A DNA stretch of 64,000 nucleotides, from the NCBI RefSeq assembly GCF_020176715.1, contig NZ_JAIVMF010000005.1, positions 1 through 64,000 of the forward strand, written 5' to 3'. Below the pieces are notes generated by a model. That model made no database searches and was not told the origin of the DNA. It worked only from the letters and a program-made list of their open reading frames with translations. Below, piece by piece: positions 1 to 8,134 of this stretch (position 1 is its first letter; each line of letters begins with the position of its first letter). The DNA comes from Stappia stellulata. GTDB lineage: Bacteria; Pseudomonadota; Alphaproteobacteria; Rhizobiales; Stappiaceae. Made by a program: the position numbers and the translations under genes.

Positions 1-38
1 GGCGGCGTGACGGCCGCAATCCGCATGGCCGCGTGCGT

Positions 39-509
39 CTATCCGAAGGTGGCCGGAGGAGGGGGAGCCGCCGGGCGCTGCGCCGGTGCACGCGGCGCGG
101 GCTCGGGCTGCGGCTGGGGCGGAGCGCTTTCGACCGGCGCCAGCGAGGCGGCTGCAACATCTACGGGCGGCTGCGACGACTGGCGCGGATAGGCCTGGGA
201 GACGGGAACGCCGCGCACGATGTTGCGCTCCACCACGACATCGCTCGGGCCGCCGACCAGCAGGAGATGTTCGACATTGTCGCGACGGATCAGGATCAGG
301 CGCCGTCGGGCATCGAGCGCCGCGGCATCCATCACGGAGACGCGTGGCTGCCGGGAACGTCCTCCCATCACCCGCGTGCCGGCAATGCGGCGCAGCACCC
401 AGACAAACACGGAGATCAGCGCGAGCACCACCACCACGGCGATGAAAAATCCGATGCCCCGGGCCCAGCCCGGTTCCATCTGGAAGGTATCCACCAGCCA
501 ACTTGTCAT
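39..509 (-). CDS. fliO: FliO-like flagellar biosynthesis protein
   Basis: Short protein (156 aa) with one membrane helix at about residues 17-41, followed directly by basic residues (LRRIAG) and a small soluble domain containing RRLILIRRDNVEHLLLVGG, the hallmark of FliO-type export-gate accessory proteins. The last 40 residues are very rich in Pro and Ala and look disordered. FliO helps assemble the FliP pore of the flagellar type III export gate. It is transcribed away from flgB, a divergent arrangement common in Rhizobiales. The complete frame ends at a TAG inside the window. The family assignment rests on the helix plus this core and on the neighbouring flagellar genes. Confidence 0.82.
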   Translation of the reverse strand: MTSWLVDTFQMEPGWARGIGFFIAVVVVLALISVFVWVLRRIAGTRVMGGRSRQPRVSVMDAAALDARRRLILIRRDNVEHLLLVGGPSDVVVERNIVRGVPVSQAYPRQSSQPPVDVAAASLAPVESAPPQPQPEPAPRAPAQRPAAPPPPATFG

Positions 510-847
510 GCCATTGGGCCTTTTCTCCTCGAACCCCGATAAGTCGCGATGTCAGTGCCGGCATGCGCGCGCCCCTTCTTTGCAGGGTCGCAACGGCACC
601 GAATCCCGCGCGTACAAATTTCTGTTTATCCGGTTTGCGCGATTCTCTCAAAGAGTGAAGCCAAAAGTCACCGGGCAAAATTTACCCAAGGCGCGATGCA
701 TCCTGCAAAGGTCCGCGATCCTGCCGGTCGAAACGGGCGGAAATGCGAGGGTGGATCTTACCGAAGCGTTAATCGTTAACCAGCCGTTAACCATCTGCCC
801 GGCAGGATCTGCCTAGCAAGCAGAGAGTCGGACACGGAAACGCACCC
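510..847. other. Divergent promoter region fliO/flgB
   Basis: A 338-base stretch without a convincing gene, between the divergent fliO and flgB starts. It is less GC-rich than its surroundings, especially from 600 to 800. Its only clear element is the TTAA-N7-TTAA site at 776-790. Frames read across it are short and have no recognisable content. Confidence 0.6.
776..790 (+). promoter_or_regulatory. CtrA-type binding box upstream of flgB
   Basis: The sequence is TTAA, seven bases, TTAA, followed by CC, which matches the known alphaproteobacterial CtrA recognition site TTAA-N7-TTAA. A further TTAA lies three bases upstream of the first half-site (769-772). The box ends 57 bases before the flgB start codon, suitable for activation of the flagellar operon. 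That CtrA really binds here is inference from the motif and from cckA lying downstream. Confidence 0.75.
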
Positions 848-1255
848 ATGACAATCTCGGACCTGTCGCTGTTCCAGGCGCTGAAATCGAAGATGCACTG
901 GCATCAGACGCGTCAGGGTGTTCTGGCGGAAAATGTGGCCAATGCCGACACGCCGGGATACCGCGGCAAGGATCTGGAGGCCTTCTCCTTCGAAACGGCG
1001 CTGAAGGCGCGAACCACGGGGCTGGAGACGAGCCGCACCAGCGCCCGCCATCTGCAGGCCTCCATGGTTCGCGAGAGCGGATCGGCCAAGGCGGATCCGC
1101 GCGATGGCTATGAAGTGACACCGGACGCCAACTCGGTCGTGCTGGAGGAGCAGATGATGAAGGTGACCGAGAACCAGATGGACTACCAGACGGTGGCTTC
1201 CCTCTACACCAAGGGGCTCGGGCTGATCCGCACCGCCCTGTCGCGCGGCGGCTAG
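848..1255 (+). CDS. flgB: Flagellar basal-body rod protein FlgB
   Basis: 135 aa, the usual size of FlgB, which forms the proximal rod of the flagellar basal body after export through the flagellar type III apparatus. The N-terminal rod-protein motif ENVANADTPGYRGKD is present at about residues 29-43, and the C-terminal half carries the helix EEQMMKVTENQMDYQTVASLY typical of rod and hook proteins. It is the first gene of a plus-strand operon flgB-flgC-fliE-fliQ-fliR-flhB. A GGAAA ribosome-binding sequence lies about eight bases before the ATG. Confidence 0.96.
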   Translation: MTISDLSLFQALKSKMHWHQTRQGVLAENVANADTPGYRGKDLEAFSFETALKARTTGLETSRTSARHLQASMVRESGSAKADPRDGYEVTPDANSVVLEEQMMKVTENQMDYQTVASLYTKGLGLIRTALSRGG

Positions 1256-1329
1256 GCCGTGATGCGCGCAGTCGCGCCGAAAGCCCCCGCTGCCATATCC
1301 AGTGATCGCACACCTGAAGGAGTGCACCC

Positions 1330-1740
1330 GTGGACTTCGTGAAATCCATTTTCATCGCCGCATCCGGGCTGAAGGCCCAGAACGGGCGCATGCGCATCAT
1401 CGCGGAAAACATCGCGAACGCGGACTCCACCGGCCGTACGCCGGAGGAGGAGCCGTATCGGCGCAAGATCCCGACCTTCCGTGCGACGCTTGACCGGGAG
1501 TTGAACGCCGAGGTGGTGGAGCTGGGGCGCGTCGAGATCGACAAGACCGCCTACAAGGAGCGCTACGACCCCGGTCATCCCGCGGCCGATGCCAACGGCA
1601 ACGTGAAGATGCCGAACGTCAGCACCCTGATCGAGATGACGGACATGCGCGAGGCGCAAAGATCCTATGAGGCCAACCTCAATCTCATCCAGTCGACCCG
1701 GCGAATGCTGCAGAAGACCATCGACATCCTGCGCGCCTGA
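1330..1740 (+). CDS. flgC: Flagellar basal-body rod protein FlgC
   Basis: 136 aa rod protein. The start is a GTG preceded by a good AAGGAG ribosome-binding sequence about six bases upstream, and the protein opens with MDFVKSIFIAASGLKAQ, the normal FlgC N-terminus. The motif ENIANADSTGRTPEEEPYRR follows, and the C-terminal MREAQRSYEANLNLIQSTRRM helix is the rod-family C-terminal signature. FlgC forms the proximal rod together with FlgB. It lies 74 bases after flgB and before fliE. Confidence 0.97.
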   Translation: MDFVKSIFIAASGLKAQNGRMRIIAENIANADSTGRTPEEEPYRRKIPTFRATLDRELNAEVVELGRVEIDKTAYKERYDPGHPAADANGNVKMPNVSTLIEMTDMREAQRSYEANLNLIQSTRRMLQKTIDILRA

Positions 1741-1791
1741 CCCTGATGCGCTTCCCCGCGCGTATCCATTTGCCCAATCGGAGTAGCCACC

Positions 1792-2106
1792 ATGTCCACC
1801 CCGTCGATCGCCGCAGGCGCCTATCGCATGACCTCCGCCCTTGCCGGGGCGAATCAGGATATGAAGGCACAGACGCCGACGACGGGCGGCGCCGACTTTG
1901 CCAACATGGTGAAATCGGCGGTCGAGACCGTGGTCGACCAGGGCGCCAAGTCCGATGCGCAGGCGCTCGCCATGACTCAGGGCAAGGCGAATGTCGTCGA
2001 CGTTGTGACGGCGGTGGCCGAGACGGAAGTGGCGATGGAAACGCTGGTTTCGGTGCGCGACCGGGTGATCTCCGCCTATCAGGAGATCATGCGCATGCCG
2101 ATCTGA
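1792..2106 (+). CDS. fliE: Flagellar hook-basal body complex protein FliE
   Basis: 104 aa. FliE is the adaptor joining the MS-ring and export gate to the rod. The C-terminal half (DVVTAVAETEVAMETLVSVRDRVISAYQEIMRMPI) is the conserved FliE core, while the first half is variable, as usual in the family. A GGAG sequence precedes the ATG by about seven bases. The flgB-flgC-fliE order is the standard arrangement. Confidence 0.95.
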   Translation: MSTPSIAAGAYRMTSALAGANQDMKAQTPTTGGADFANMVKSAVETVVDQGAKSDAQALAMTQGKANVVDVVTAVAETEVAMETLVSVRDRVISAYQEIMRMPI

Positions 2107-2188
2107 TCGTCGGCGGCGGTCTTGCCCTGACCGATCGGGCCGGTGGACTGGATTTGCGCCGGAGGGCGCACGGGAGCAAGATGCGCTT

Positions 2189-2458
2189 ATGACCGGACCG
2201 GAGGTTCTCGACATCGCCCGCCAGGGGATCTGGACCCTGATAATCGTCTCGGCACCGCCAATGGTGGTCGGCCTTGGCGTCGGTGTGGTGATCGCGCTGT
2301 TTCAGGCGCTGACCCAGATCCAGGAAATGACCCTCGTCTTCGTGCCGAAGATCCTGGCGATCTTCCTGACGCTGCTGGTCACGCTTCCCTTCATGGGACA
2401 GGTGCTTGGCTCCTATACCGCCCGGATTGCCGATCTGATCATCAATGGCAGCGGATAG
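2189..2458 (+). CDS. fliQ: Flagellar export gate protein FliQ
   Basis: 89 aa with two membrane helices (about residues 14-38 and 49-73), exactly the size and layout of FliQ, one of the three proteins of the type III export pore (FliP-FliQ-FliR). The central segment GVVIALFQALTQIQEMTLVFVPKI is the conserved FliQ loop and second-helix start. It sits between fliE and fliR, with six bases before fliR. A GGGAG sequence precedes the ATG. Confidence 0.96.
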   Translation: MTGPEVLDIARQGIWTLIIVSAPPMVVGLGVGVVIALFQALTQIQEMTLVFVPKILAIFLTLLVTLPFMGQVLGSYTARIADLIINGSG

Positions 2459-2464
2459 CCTGCC

Positions 2465-3238
2465 ATGACCCTCGACGTCTCGCTGCTGCCGCAGGTCGCG
2501 TTGCTCTTCATGCTGCTGTTCGCGCGCATCGGCACGATGATGATGCTGATGCCGGCGCTGGGCGAGGGCTCGATCTCGCCGCGTGTCCGTCTCGCCATCG
2601 CCCTGCTTCTGACCCTTGTGTTCTATCCTCTGATGAGCCCGCTCTATTCCGTGGACGCGACCGCGCCGCTGGCACGCGTGATGCTGCTGTTTGCCACGGA
2701 GTTCGTGATCGGCTTCTTCGTCGGTCTCGGCGCGCGGCTCATCACCTATACGCTGTCGATCGCCGGCATGGTGATCGCCAGCCAGTCCGGTCTCGCCTTC
2801 GCCATGGCAACCGACCCGACCATGGACGGGCAGCAGGGCGCGGTGATCGGGTCCTTCCTGAGCCTGCTCGGAGTCACGCTGATCTTCGCCTTCGACCTGC
2901 ATTTTCTGGTGATCGCCGCGATGCATGACAGCTTCCAGCTGTTTCCGCCGGGCAGCGGACTTCCGGTCGGCGACCTGGCGGAAATGGCGACCATGCTGGT
3001 CGCAGACATCTTTTCCATCGCGATCCGCCTGTCCGCGCCCTTCATCGTGGTCGGCCTCGTATTCTATTTCGGCCTCGGGCTGCTCAACAAGCTGATGCCG
3101 CAAATGCAGATCTTCTTCATCGCCATGCCGCTCAATATCGCCATCGGCGGCATGATGCTCTTCGCGCTGCTCGTCACGATGATGATGTGGTACCTCGGAC
3201 ACTTCGAAACGGCGCTCGGCCGGTTCATCGCGGGGTAG
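2465..3238 (+). CDS. fliR: Flagellar export gate protein FliR
   Basis: 257 aa polytopic protein with about six membrane helices, the typical length of FliR, which caps and completes the flagellar export pore. Recognisable family segments are LLFMLLFARIGTMMMLMPALGE near the N-terminus, SLAG-like SIAGMVIASQSGLAFA in the middle, and VFYFGLGLLNKLMPQMQIFFIAMPLNI in the C-terminal half. The gene ends three bases before flhB, so the two are probably translationally coupled. Confidence 0.96.
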   Translation: MTLDVSLLPQVALLFMLLFARIGTMMMLMPALGEGSISPRVRLAIALLLTLVFYPLMSPLYSVDATAPLARVMLLFATEFVIGFFVGLGARLITYTLSIAGMVIASQSGLAFAMATDPTMDGQQGAVIGSFLSLLGVTLIFAFDLHFLVIAAMHDSFQLFPPGSGLPVGDLAEMATMLVADIFSIAIRLSAPFIVVGLVFYFGLGLLNKLMPQMQIFFIAMPLNIAIGGMMLFALLVTMMMWYLGHFETALGRFIAG

Positions 3239-3241
3239 GGC

Positions 3242-4318
3242 ATGGCCGAGCAAAACGACGATTCCGAAAAAACAGAAGACCCCACGCAAAAAAAGCTCGA
3301 TGACGCCCTCAAGAAAGGCGACGTCGCCAAGAGCCAGGAGGTGTCGACCTGGTTCGCGATGCTGGGCACCGGGCTTGTGGTCGCGATCATGGCGCCGGGG
3401 GCGGCCGATGCGCTGCAGGACGCGCTGCGCGGATATTTCGTGCATGCGCATGAAATTCCCGTCGACGGAGCCGGTCTGACGGACCTTTGGCGCGGCACGG
3501 GCGCGCGCATCGCCGCGATCCTGGCGCTGCCGCTGCTTGTGCTGCTGTTCACCGCGCTTGCCGGCAACATGATCCAGCACAGCCTGGTGTGGTCGGCAGA
3601 GCGGATGAAGCCGAAGCTCAACAAGATTTCCCCGGCCGCCGGCTTCAAGCGGCTGTTTTCCTCCGAAAGTCTCGTCAATTTCGCCAAGGGGCTGGTCAAG
3701 ATCGCGGTGGTCAGCGGGCTGATGGTCGCCGTGCTGTGGCCGCATCGCTCGGAAATCGACACGATGATCTTCCGCGAACCCGGGGTGCTGCTGGAAGAAA
3801 CGCGGTACCTGATCCTGCAGCTTATTGCCGCGATCCTGGCGGTGATGACGGTGGTCGCCGCCGCCGACTACATGTACCAGCGCAACAAGTGGTTCGAAAA
3901 ACAGAAGATGACCCAGCATGAGGTCAAGGAGGAATACAAGCAGACCGAGGGCGATCCGCTGGTCAAGGGCAAGATCCGTCAGCTGCGCATGGAGCGCTCG
4001 CGCAAGCGCATGATGGCGGCGGTGCCCGATGCGACCGTGGTCGTCACCAACCCGACGCACTATGCCGTGGCGCTCAAATACGAACAGGGCATGCAGGCGC
4101 CGATCTGCGTTGCCAAGGGCGTCGACCAGGTCGCGCTTAAGATTCGCGAGATCGCGAAAGACAACAAGGTCCCCGTGATCGAGAACCCGCCCCTGGCCCG
4201 CGCGCTTCACGCAATCATCGATATCGATCAGGAAGTGCCGGAAGAGCAATATCGCGCAGTGGCAGAAGTGATCGGATTCGTTTATCGAATGCGGGAACGG
4301 GGGTCCTGGCGCGGCTAG
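3242..4318 (+). CDS. flhB: Flagellar export switch protein FlhB
   Basis: 358 aa. The N-terminus (DDSEKTEDPTQKKLDDALKKG) is the classic FlhB/SctU opening. Four membrane helices follow in residues about 35-210, then a cytoplasmic domain with the autocleavage motif NPTH at residues 270-273. Cleavage at this motif switches the exporter from rod/hook to filament substrates. An 18-base perfect palindrome spans the stop codon (4308-4325). Last flagellar gene of the operon; cckA follows after about 70 bases. Confidence 0.97.
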   Translation: MAEQNDDSEKTEDPTQKKLDDALKKGDVAKSQEVSTWFAMLGTGLVVAIMAPGAADALQDALRGYFVHAHEIPVDGAGLTDLWRGTGARIAAILALPLLVLLFTALAGNMIQHSLVWSAERMKPKLNKISPAAGFKRLFSSESLVNFAKGLVKIAVVSGLMVAVLWPHRSEIDTMIFREPGVLLEETRYLILQLIAAILAVMTVVAAADYMYQRNKWFEKQKMTQHEVKEEYKQTEGDPLVKGKIRQLRMERSRKRMMAAVPDATVVVTNPTHYAVALKYEQGMQAPICVAKGVDQVALKIREIAKDNKVPVIENPPLARALHAIIDIDQEVPEEQYRAVAEVIGFVYRMRERGSWRG

Positions 4319-4388
4319 CCGCGCCGGCCCGTCCCGGACAGGACGAAAAAGCGGGAGAGCGGGCGGGCAGCGCCTTGCGGGGTTGAAG

Positions 4389-6932
4389 ATGAACGAGACG
4401 GATACCAGTTCGAGATCGCCGGCGATTGAACGTCCCGAACGGTCCGGCAATATCGGCCTTCTCATTCTGCTGGCGCTTGCGCTTGTCGCGGCCGCCTCCG
4501 GTCTCGCGTTCATGTCGCGCGAACAGGCGGAACCCTATGTGCTGACGCTGCTCGGCTCGCTGTCGGTCGTGGGCGTCTTCTCGCTCTTCGCCGGGGCGAT
4601 CGGCCTGCTCCGCTTCTCGGTCCGGACAACGCCGAGCCCGGTTCCGGCAGCCTTTCTCAACACGCTCGACGAAGGCGTCCTGGTGACCGAGCGCGACGGC
4701 CGCATCGTCTACGCCAATGCCGCCTATGCCGATGTCGTCGGGGCGGAAACCCCCGGCGACGTGCGCAGCGTGGAGCGGGTGTTTTCCTTCGATCCGGCCG
4801 CGACGGACGCGATTTTTCATCTTGCCCGCGCCGCGGAGGACAACCGCGGCGGGGAGGAGGAAATCCGCCTTCCCCATCCGCTCGGCCAGGCGGAGGGAAG
4901 CCCGCGCTGGTACCGGGTCCGGGTGCGCCCGCTGACGCTCGGCGGCAAGCAGGAAAAGACACGGACCTGCACGGTCTGGCAGGTGGCGGATATCAGCGAC
5001 CACCGGACGGAACAGGAAACCTCCTTCCAGGAGCTGCAGCGCGTCATCAACTTCCTCGATCACGCACCGGCGGGGTTCTTTTCCTGCGATGGCGCCGGCC
5101 GGCTTGTCTATCTCAACGCGACGCTCGCCGACTGGCTCGGCTATGATCTGGTGACCTTCAAGGCCGGGTCGCTGTCGCTGTCGGACTTCATTCGCGGCGA
5201 TGGCGCGGAATTGTTCCTGACCATGAACGGGCAGGCGGGCGAGGTGAAGACGGAGATCTTCGACCTCGATCTCGTCGCGCGCAGCGGCCGCAGCATTCCG
5301 GTGCGGATCCACCACCGTGTGCCCTTCGGTGCCAAGGGCCGTGCCGGTGAAAGCCGCTCGCTGGTGCTCAACCGCTCAAAGGGCGAGGATGCCTCCGAGG
5401 CGCTGCGCTCGTCGGAGGTGCGTTTCGCCCGTTTCTTCAACAACACGCCGATCGCCATCGCCTCGGTGGCGCGCGACGGCACCATCCGCAAGACCAATGC
5501 CCCCTTCGTGCGCTCCTTCGGCGCGGCGGATGGCGGCAATGGCGCGGCGAAACTGATCGACCTCGTGGCGGAAAGCGCCCGGCCGGCGCTTGCCGTGGCA
5601 CTTGCCGCAGCCAGCGACGGGCAGAGCGAGATCCCGCCGGTGGATGTGCGCCTCGACGACCGCGAGGACGGCCGTTCCGCGACCTTCTACGTCTCGGCGG
5701 TGCGCGACGGCGAGGACGACGGCGATGCCGCCATCGTCTATGTGCTGGAGACGACGGCGCAGCGGGTGCTGGAGGCGCAATTCGCGCAAGGCCAGAAGAT
5801 GCAGGCCATCGGCCAGCTCGCCGGCGGCGTGGCGCATGACTTCAACAACGTCCTGACCGCGATCATCGGCTTTTCCGACCTTTTGCTCGCCAGCCATCGG
5901 CCGAGCGATCCGTCCTTCCAGGACATCATGAACATCAAGCAGAACGCCAACCGGGCCGCCGGCCTGGTGCGCCAGCTGCTTGCCTTCTCGCGCCGCCAGA
6001 CGCTGCGGCCGAAGGAACTTGCCCTCAACGACGTTCTCGCCGATCTCTCGATCCTGCTCGACAGGCTGCTTGGCGAGAAGGTCGAGCTCAATGTCGTGCA
6101 CGGACGCGACCTGTGGCCGGTGATGGCCGATCTCAATCAGCTCGAGCAGGTGATCGTCAATCTCGCCGTGAACGCGCGCGATGCCATGCCTGACGGCGGC
6201 CGGCTGACAATCCGCACGCTGAATGTCGATGCCAAGCAATCGGAAGCCTACGAGAACACCCGCGGCATGCCGCCGGCGGAATACACACTGATCGAGGTGT
6301 CCGACACCGGCACGGGCATGACGCCCGAGGTGATGGAAAAGATCTTCGAGCCGTTCTTTTCCACCAAGGACGTGGGCAAGGGAACGGGGCTCGGCCTGTC
6401 GACCGTCTATGGCATCGTCAAGCAGACCGGCGGCTTCATCTTCTGCACCAGCGAGATCGGGGAGGGCACCACCTTCCGGATCTTCTTCCCCCGGCATGTG
6501 CGCGACGAGAACGAACAGGTCGAGGTCAAGCCGGTCGAGCAGCAGCAGCTCGCCGATCTCACCGGCTCTGCGACCATTCTTCTCGTCGAGGACGAGGAGG
6601 CCGTGCGCGCCTTCGCGGCCCGCGCGCTGTCGTCGCGCGGCTACACCGTGCATGAGGCCGCCAGCGGCGCCGAGGCGCTGGAAATCATGGAGGAGACCGG
6701 CGGCGAGGTCGATCTGGTCGTCTCCGACGTGGTCATGCCGGAGATGGACGGGCCGTCGCTCTTGCGCGAATTGCGCAAGACCCAGCCGGACCTGAAGATC
6801 ATCTTCGTCTCGGGCTATGCGGAAGACGCTTTCGAGAAGAATCTGCCGGAAAACGAGAAGTTCTCCTTCCTGCCAAAACCCTTCACGCTGAAGCAGCTGG
6901 CGACCGTCGTGAAGGACGTGCTGGCGAGCTGA
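4389..6932 (+). CDS. cckA: Hybrid histidine kinase CckA
   Basis: 847 aa from the ATG (a TTG two codons upstream is a less likely start). Layout: two membrane helices (about 18-36 and 47-72), PAS-like domains in residues about 80-420, HisKA domain with GGVAHDFNNVLTAIIGFSDLL and phospho-acceptor His483, HATPase domain (NARDAMPDGG, GTGLGLSTVYGIV), and a C-terminal receiver with phospho-Asp780 (VSDVVMPEMDG). This matches CckA, the membrane kinase/phosphatase that feeds phosphate through ChpT to CtrA and CpdR and controls the cell cycle and motility in alphaproteobacteria. It lies directly downstream of flhB in the same orientation. Confidence 0.95.
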   Translation: MNETDTSSRSPAIERPERSGNIGLLILLALALVAAASGLAFMSREQAEPYVLTLLGSLSVVGVFSLFAGAIGLLRFSVRTTPSPVPAAFLNTLDEGVLVTERDGRIVYANAAYADVVGAETPGDVRSVERVFSFDPAATDAIFHLARAAEDNRGGEEEIRLPHPLGQAEGSPRWYRVRVRPLTLGGKQEKTRTCTVWQVADISDHRTEQETSFQELQRVINFLDHAPAGFFSCDGAGRLVYLNATLADWLGYDLVTFKAGSLSLSDFIRGDGAELFLTMNGQAGEVKTEIFDLDLVARSGRSIPVRIHHRVPFGAKGRAGESRSLVLNRSKGEDASEALRSSEVRFARFFNNTPIAIASVARDGTIRKTNAPFVRSFGAADGGNGAAKLIDLVAESARPALAVALAAASDGQSEIPPVDVRLDDREDGRSATFYVSAVRDGEDDGDAAIVYVLETTAQRVLEAQFAQGQKMQAIGQLAGGVAHDFNNVLTAIIGFSDLLLASHRPSDPSFQDIMNIKQNANRAAGLVRQLLAFSRRQTLRPKELALNDVLADLSILLDRLLGEKVELNVVHGRDLWPVMADLNQLEQVIVNLAVNARDAMPDGGRLTIRTLNVDAKQSEAYENTRGMPPAEYTLIEVSDTGTGMTPEVMEKIFEPFFSTKDVGKGTGLGLSTVYGIVKQTGGFIFCTSEIGEGTTFRIFFPRHVRDENEQVEVKPVEQQQLADLTGSATILLVEDEEAVRAFAARALSSRGYTVHEAASGAEALEIMEETGGEVDLVVSDVVMPEMDGPSLLRELRKTQPDLKIIFVSGYAEDAFEKNLPENEKFSFLPKPFTLKQLATVVKDVLAS

Positions 6933-6951
6933 GCGCCCGGTCGGCGTCGGG

Positions 6952-7503
6952 TCATTCCAGCCCGGCGTAATAGGAGGCGTAGAAGACGACCCAGAAGGCT
7001 GCGAGCAGGATCCGCCGGGTCCAGAGCGAGACGCCTGACAGCAGCTTGGCGAAGATCAGCCAGCTTGCCAAGGAGGAGAGGGTGAAGCGCAGCAGGCGCG
7101 CCGGCAGGCTCGCCAGCAGGAAAAGGGCGAGCGGCGTTCCCGTCTGCGCGGCTTCGACCGCGAAGATCTTGTAGGGCACGCCGGTCAGCGACCCCTCGAC
7201 AAGGCCGGGGAGAAGTCCGTTTTCCAACAGGGTGCCCGCGCGGGTGATGAGGTCCGGGAAAATTCCGGGAACCGCGAGCAGAAGCGCCTGGGCCGCGTTG
7301 GGTCGGTTGAGCGCCAGCGCATAGAGCATCGTTCCGCCGATGCAGGCGGCCAACGCGGTGAACAGGCTGGCCAGCAGCGCGCGGCGCAGCGAGGTCTGCG
7401 CGAGAAACGTCAACAGCACGTCCGGAACGGTGAAGAACACCGTGGCCTCTGCGAAGCCCCACAGGCCGGCGGCGGCGAGGCCGCGCCTATTCCCAGGGCG
7501 CAA
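6952..7503 (-). CDS. YqaA-like membrane protein (VTT/DedA superfamily)
   Basis: 183 aa with about five hydrophobic segments. The opening GLWGFAEATVFFTVPDVLLTFLA and the loop GSLTGVPYKIFAVEAA resemble the YqaA branch of the DedA/VTT membrane family, whose members are thought to act in phospholipid translocation or membrane homeostasis. It overlaps the acyltransferase gene upstream by 17 bases and so is translated as the last gene of a phospholipid-synthesis cassette. The family assignment is from sequence pattern only; the transported lipid, if any, is unknown. Confidence 0.7.
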   Translation of the reverse strand: MRPGNRRGLAAAGLWGFAEATVFFTVPDVLLTFLAQTSLRRALLASLFTALAACIGGTMLYALALNRPNAAQALLLAVPGIFPDLITRAGTLLENGLLPGLVEGSLTGVPYKIFAVEAAQTGTPLALFLLASLPARLLRFTLSSLASWLIFAKLLSGVSLWTRRILLAAFWVVFYASYYAGLE

Positions 7504-8125
7504 AGTCTTTCTCCGTCGACAGGGCGGCGAAGCGGGCGCCGAGTGTCGTCATGAAGGCGTCGCGGCTCCCCGGCCAGGCAATCGGCTCGCCGACGAAGAT
7601 ATCGCAGAAGAAGGGCACCAGCAGGAACGAGCCCTTGGGCAGCGACTTGCCAAGACCATGGGTGAAGACCGGTATCACAGGAACTTGCGGGTTTTTTTCC
7701 GCCAGATGGGCGATGCCCTTCTTTAGCGCCGTCATTTCCTCCGGCGCGCCGCGGCTGCCTTCGGGAAAGAGAATGAGGATCTCTCCCTTATTCAGCGCTT
7801 CGTGGCAGGCGGCAAGCGGATCCTCGCGCCGTGTGGCGCGGCTCCGGTCGATCGCGATGATGCGCAGGATGTTGAGCGAGAACCACGCCATGGCGCGGGT
7901 TTTCAGGAAATAGTCGGCCGCCGCCACCGGTCGCAGGCTGGAGAGTTTCGACAGGGGCAGAAGGCTCATCATCACCAGCGTGTCGAGGTGGCTGTTGTGA
8001 TTGGCGACCAGGATCGCCGGACCATCCTCGGGCAAAAGCTCGCGCCGCCGCACGTTCAGCCCGAGGACGAAGGTGACGACGACCCGTACGAAAACGAAGA
8101 ACAGAAGCTGAAGGGCGCGGGTCAT
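7487..8125 (-). CDS. Lysophospholipid acyltransferase (PlsC family)
   Basis: 212 aa membrane-associated acyltransferase. One N-terminal hydrophobic segment (about 6-24) is followed by the catalytic NHxxxxD motif (NHNSHLD, His43 and Asp48) and the glycerophosphate-binding motif FPEGSRG near residue 120. Enzymes of this family transfer an acyl chain to the sn-2 position of 1-acyl-glycerol-3-phosphate, giving phosphatidate. The product would be the substrate of the cytidylyltransferase encoded nine bases upstream. Whether this is the only PlsC in the cell cannot be told from the window. Confidence 0.88.
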   Translation of the reverse strand: MTRALQLLFFVFVRVVVTFVLGLNVRRRELLPEDGPAILVANHNSHLDTLVMMSLLPLSKLSSLRPVAAADYFLKTRAMAWFSLNILRIIAIDRSRATRREDPLAACHEALNKGEILILFPEGSRGAPEEMTALKKGIAHLAEKNPQVPVIPVFTHGLGKSLPKGSFLLVPFFCDIFVGEPIAWPGSRDAFMTTLGARFAALSTEKDFAPWE

Positions 8126-8134
8126 GCGGTCTGC

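Noticed and set aside
2087-4513. A long antisense open frame (808 codons) across fliR and flhB
   Set aside because: It is His/Arg/Asp-rich low-complexity sequence opposite clear flagellar genes, an effect of high GC bias at third codon positions.
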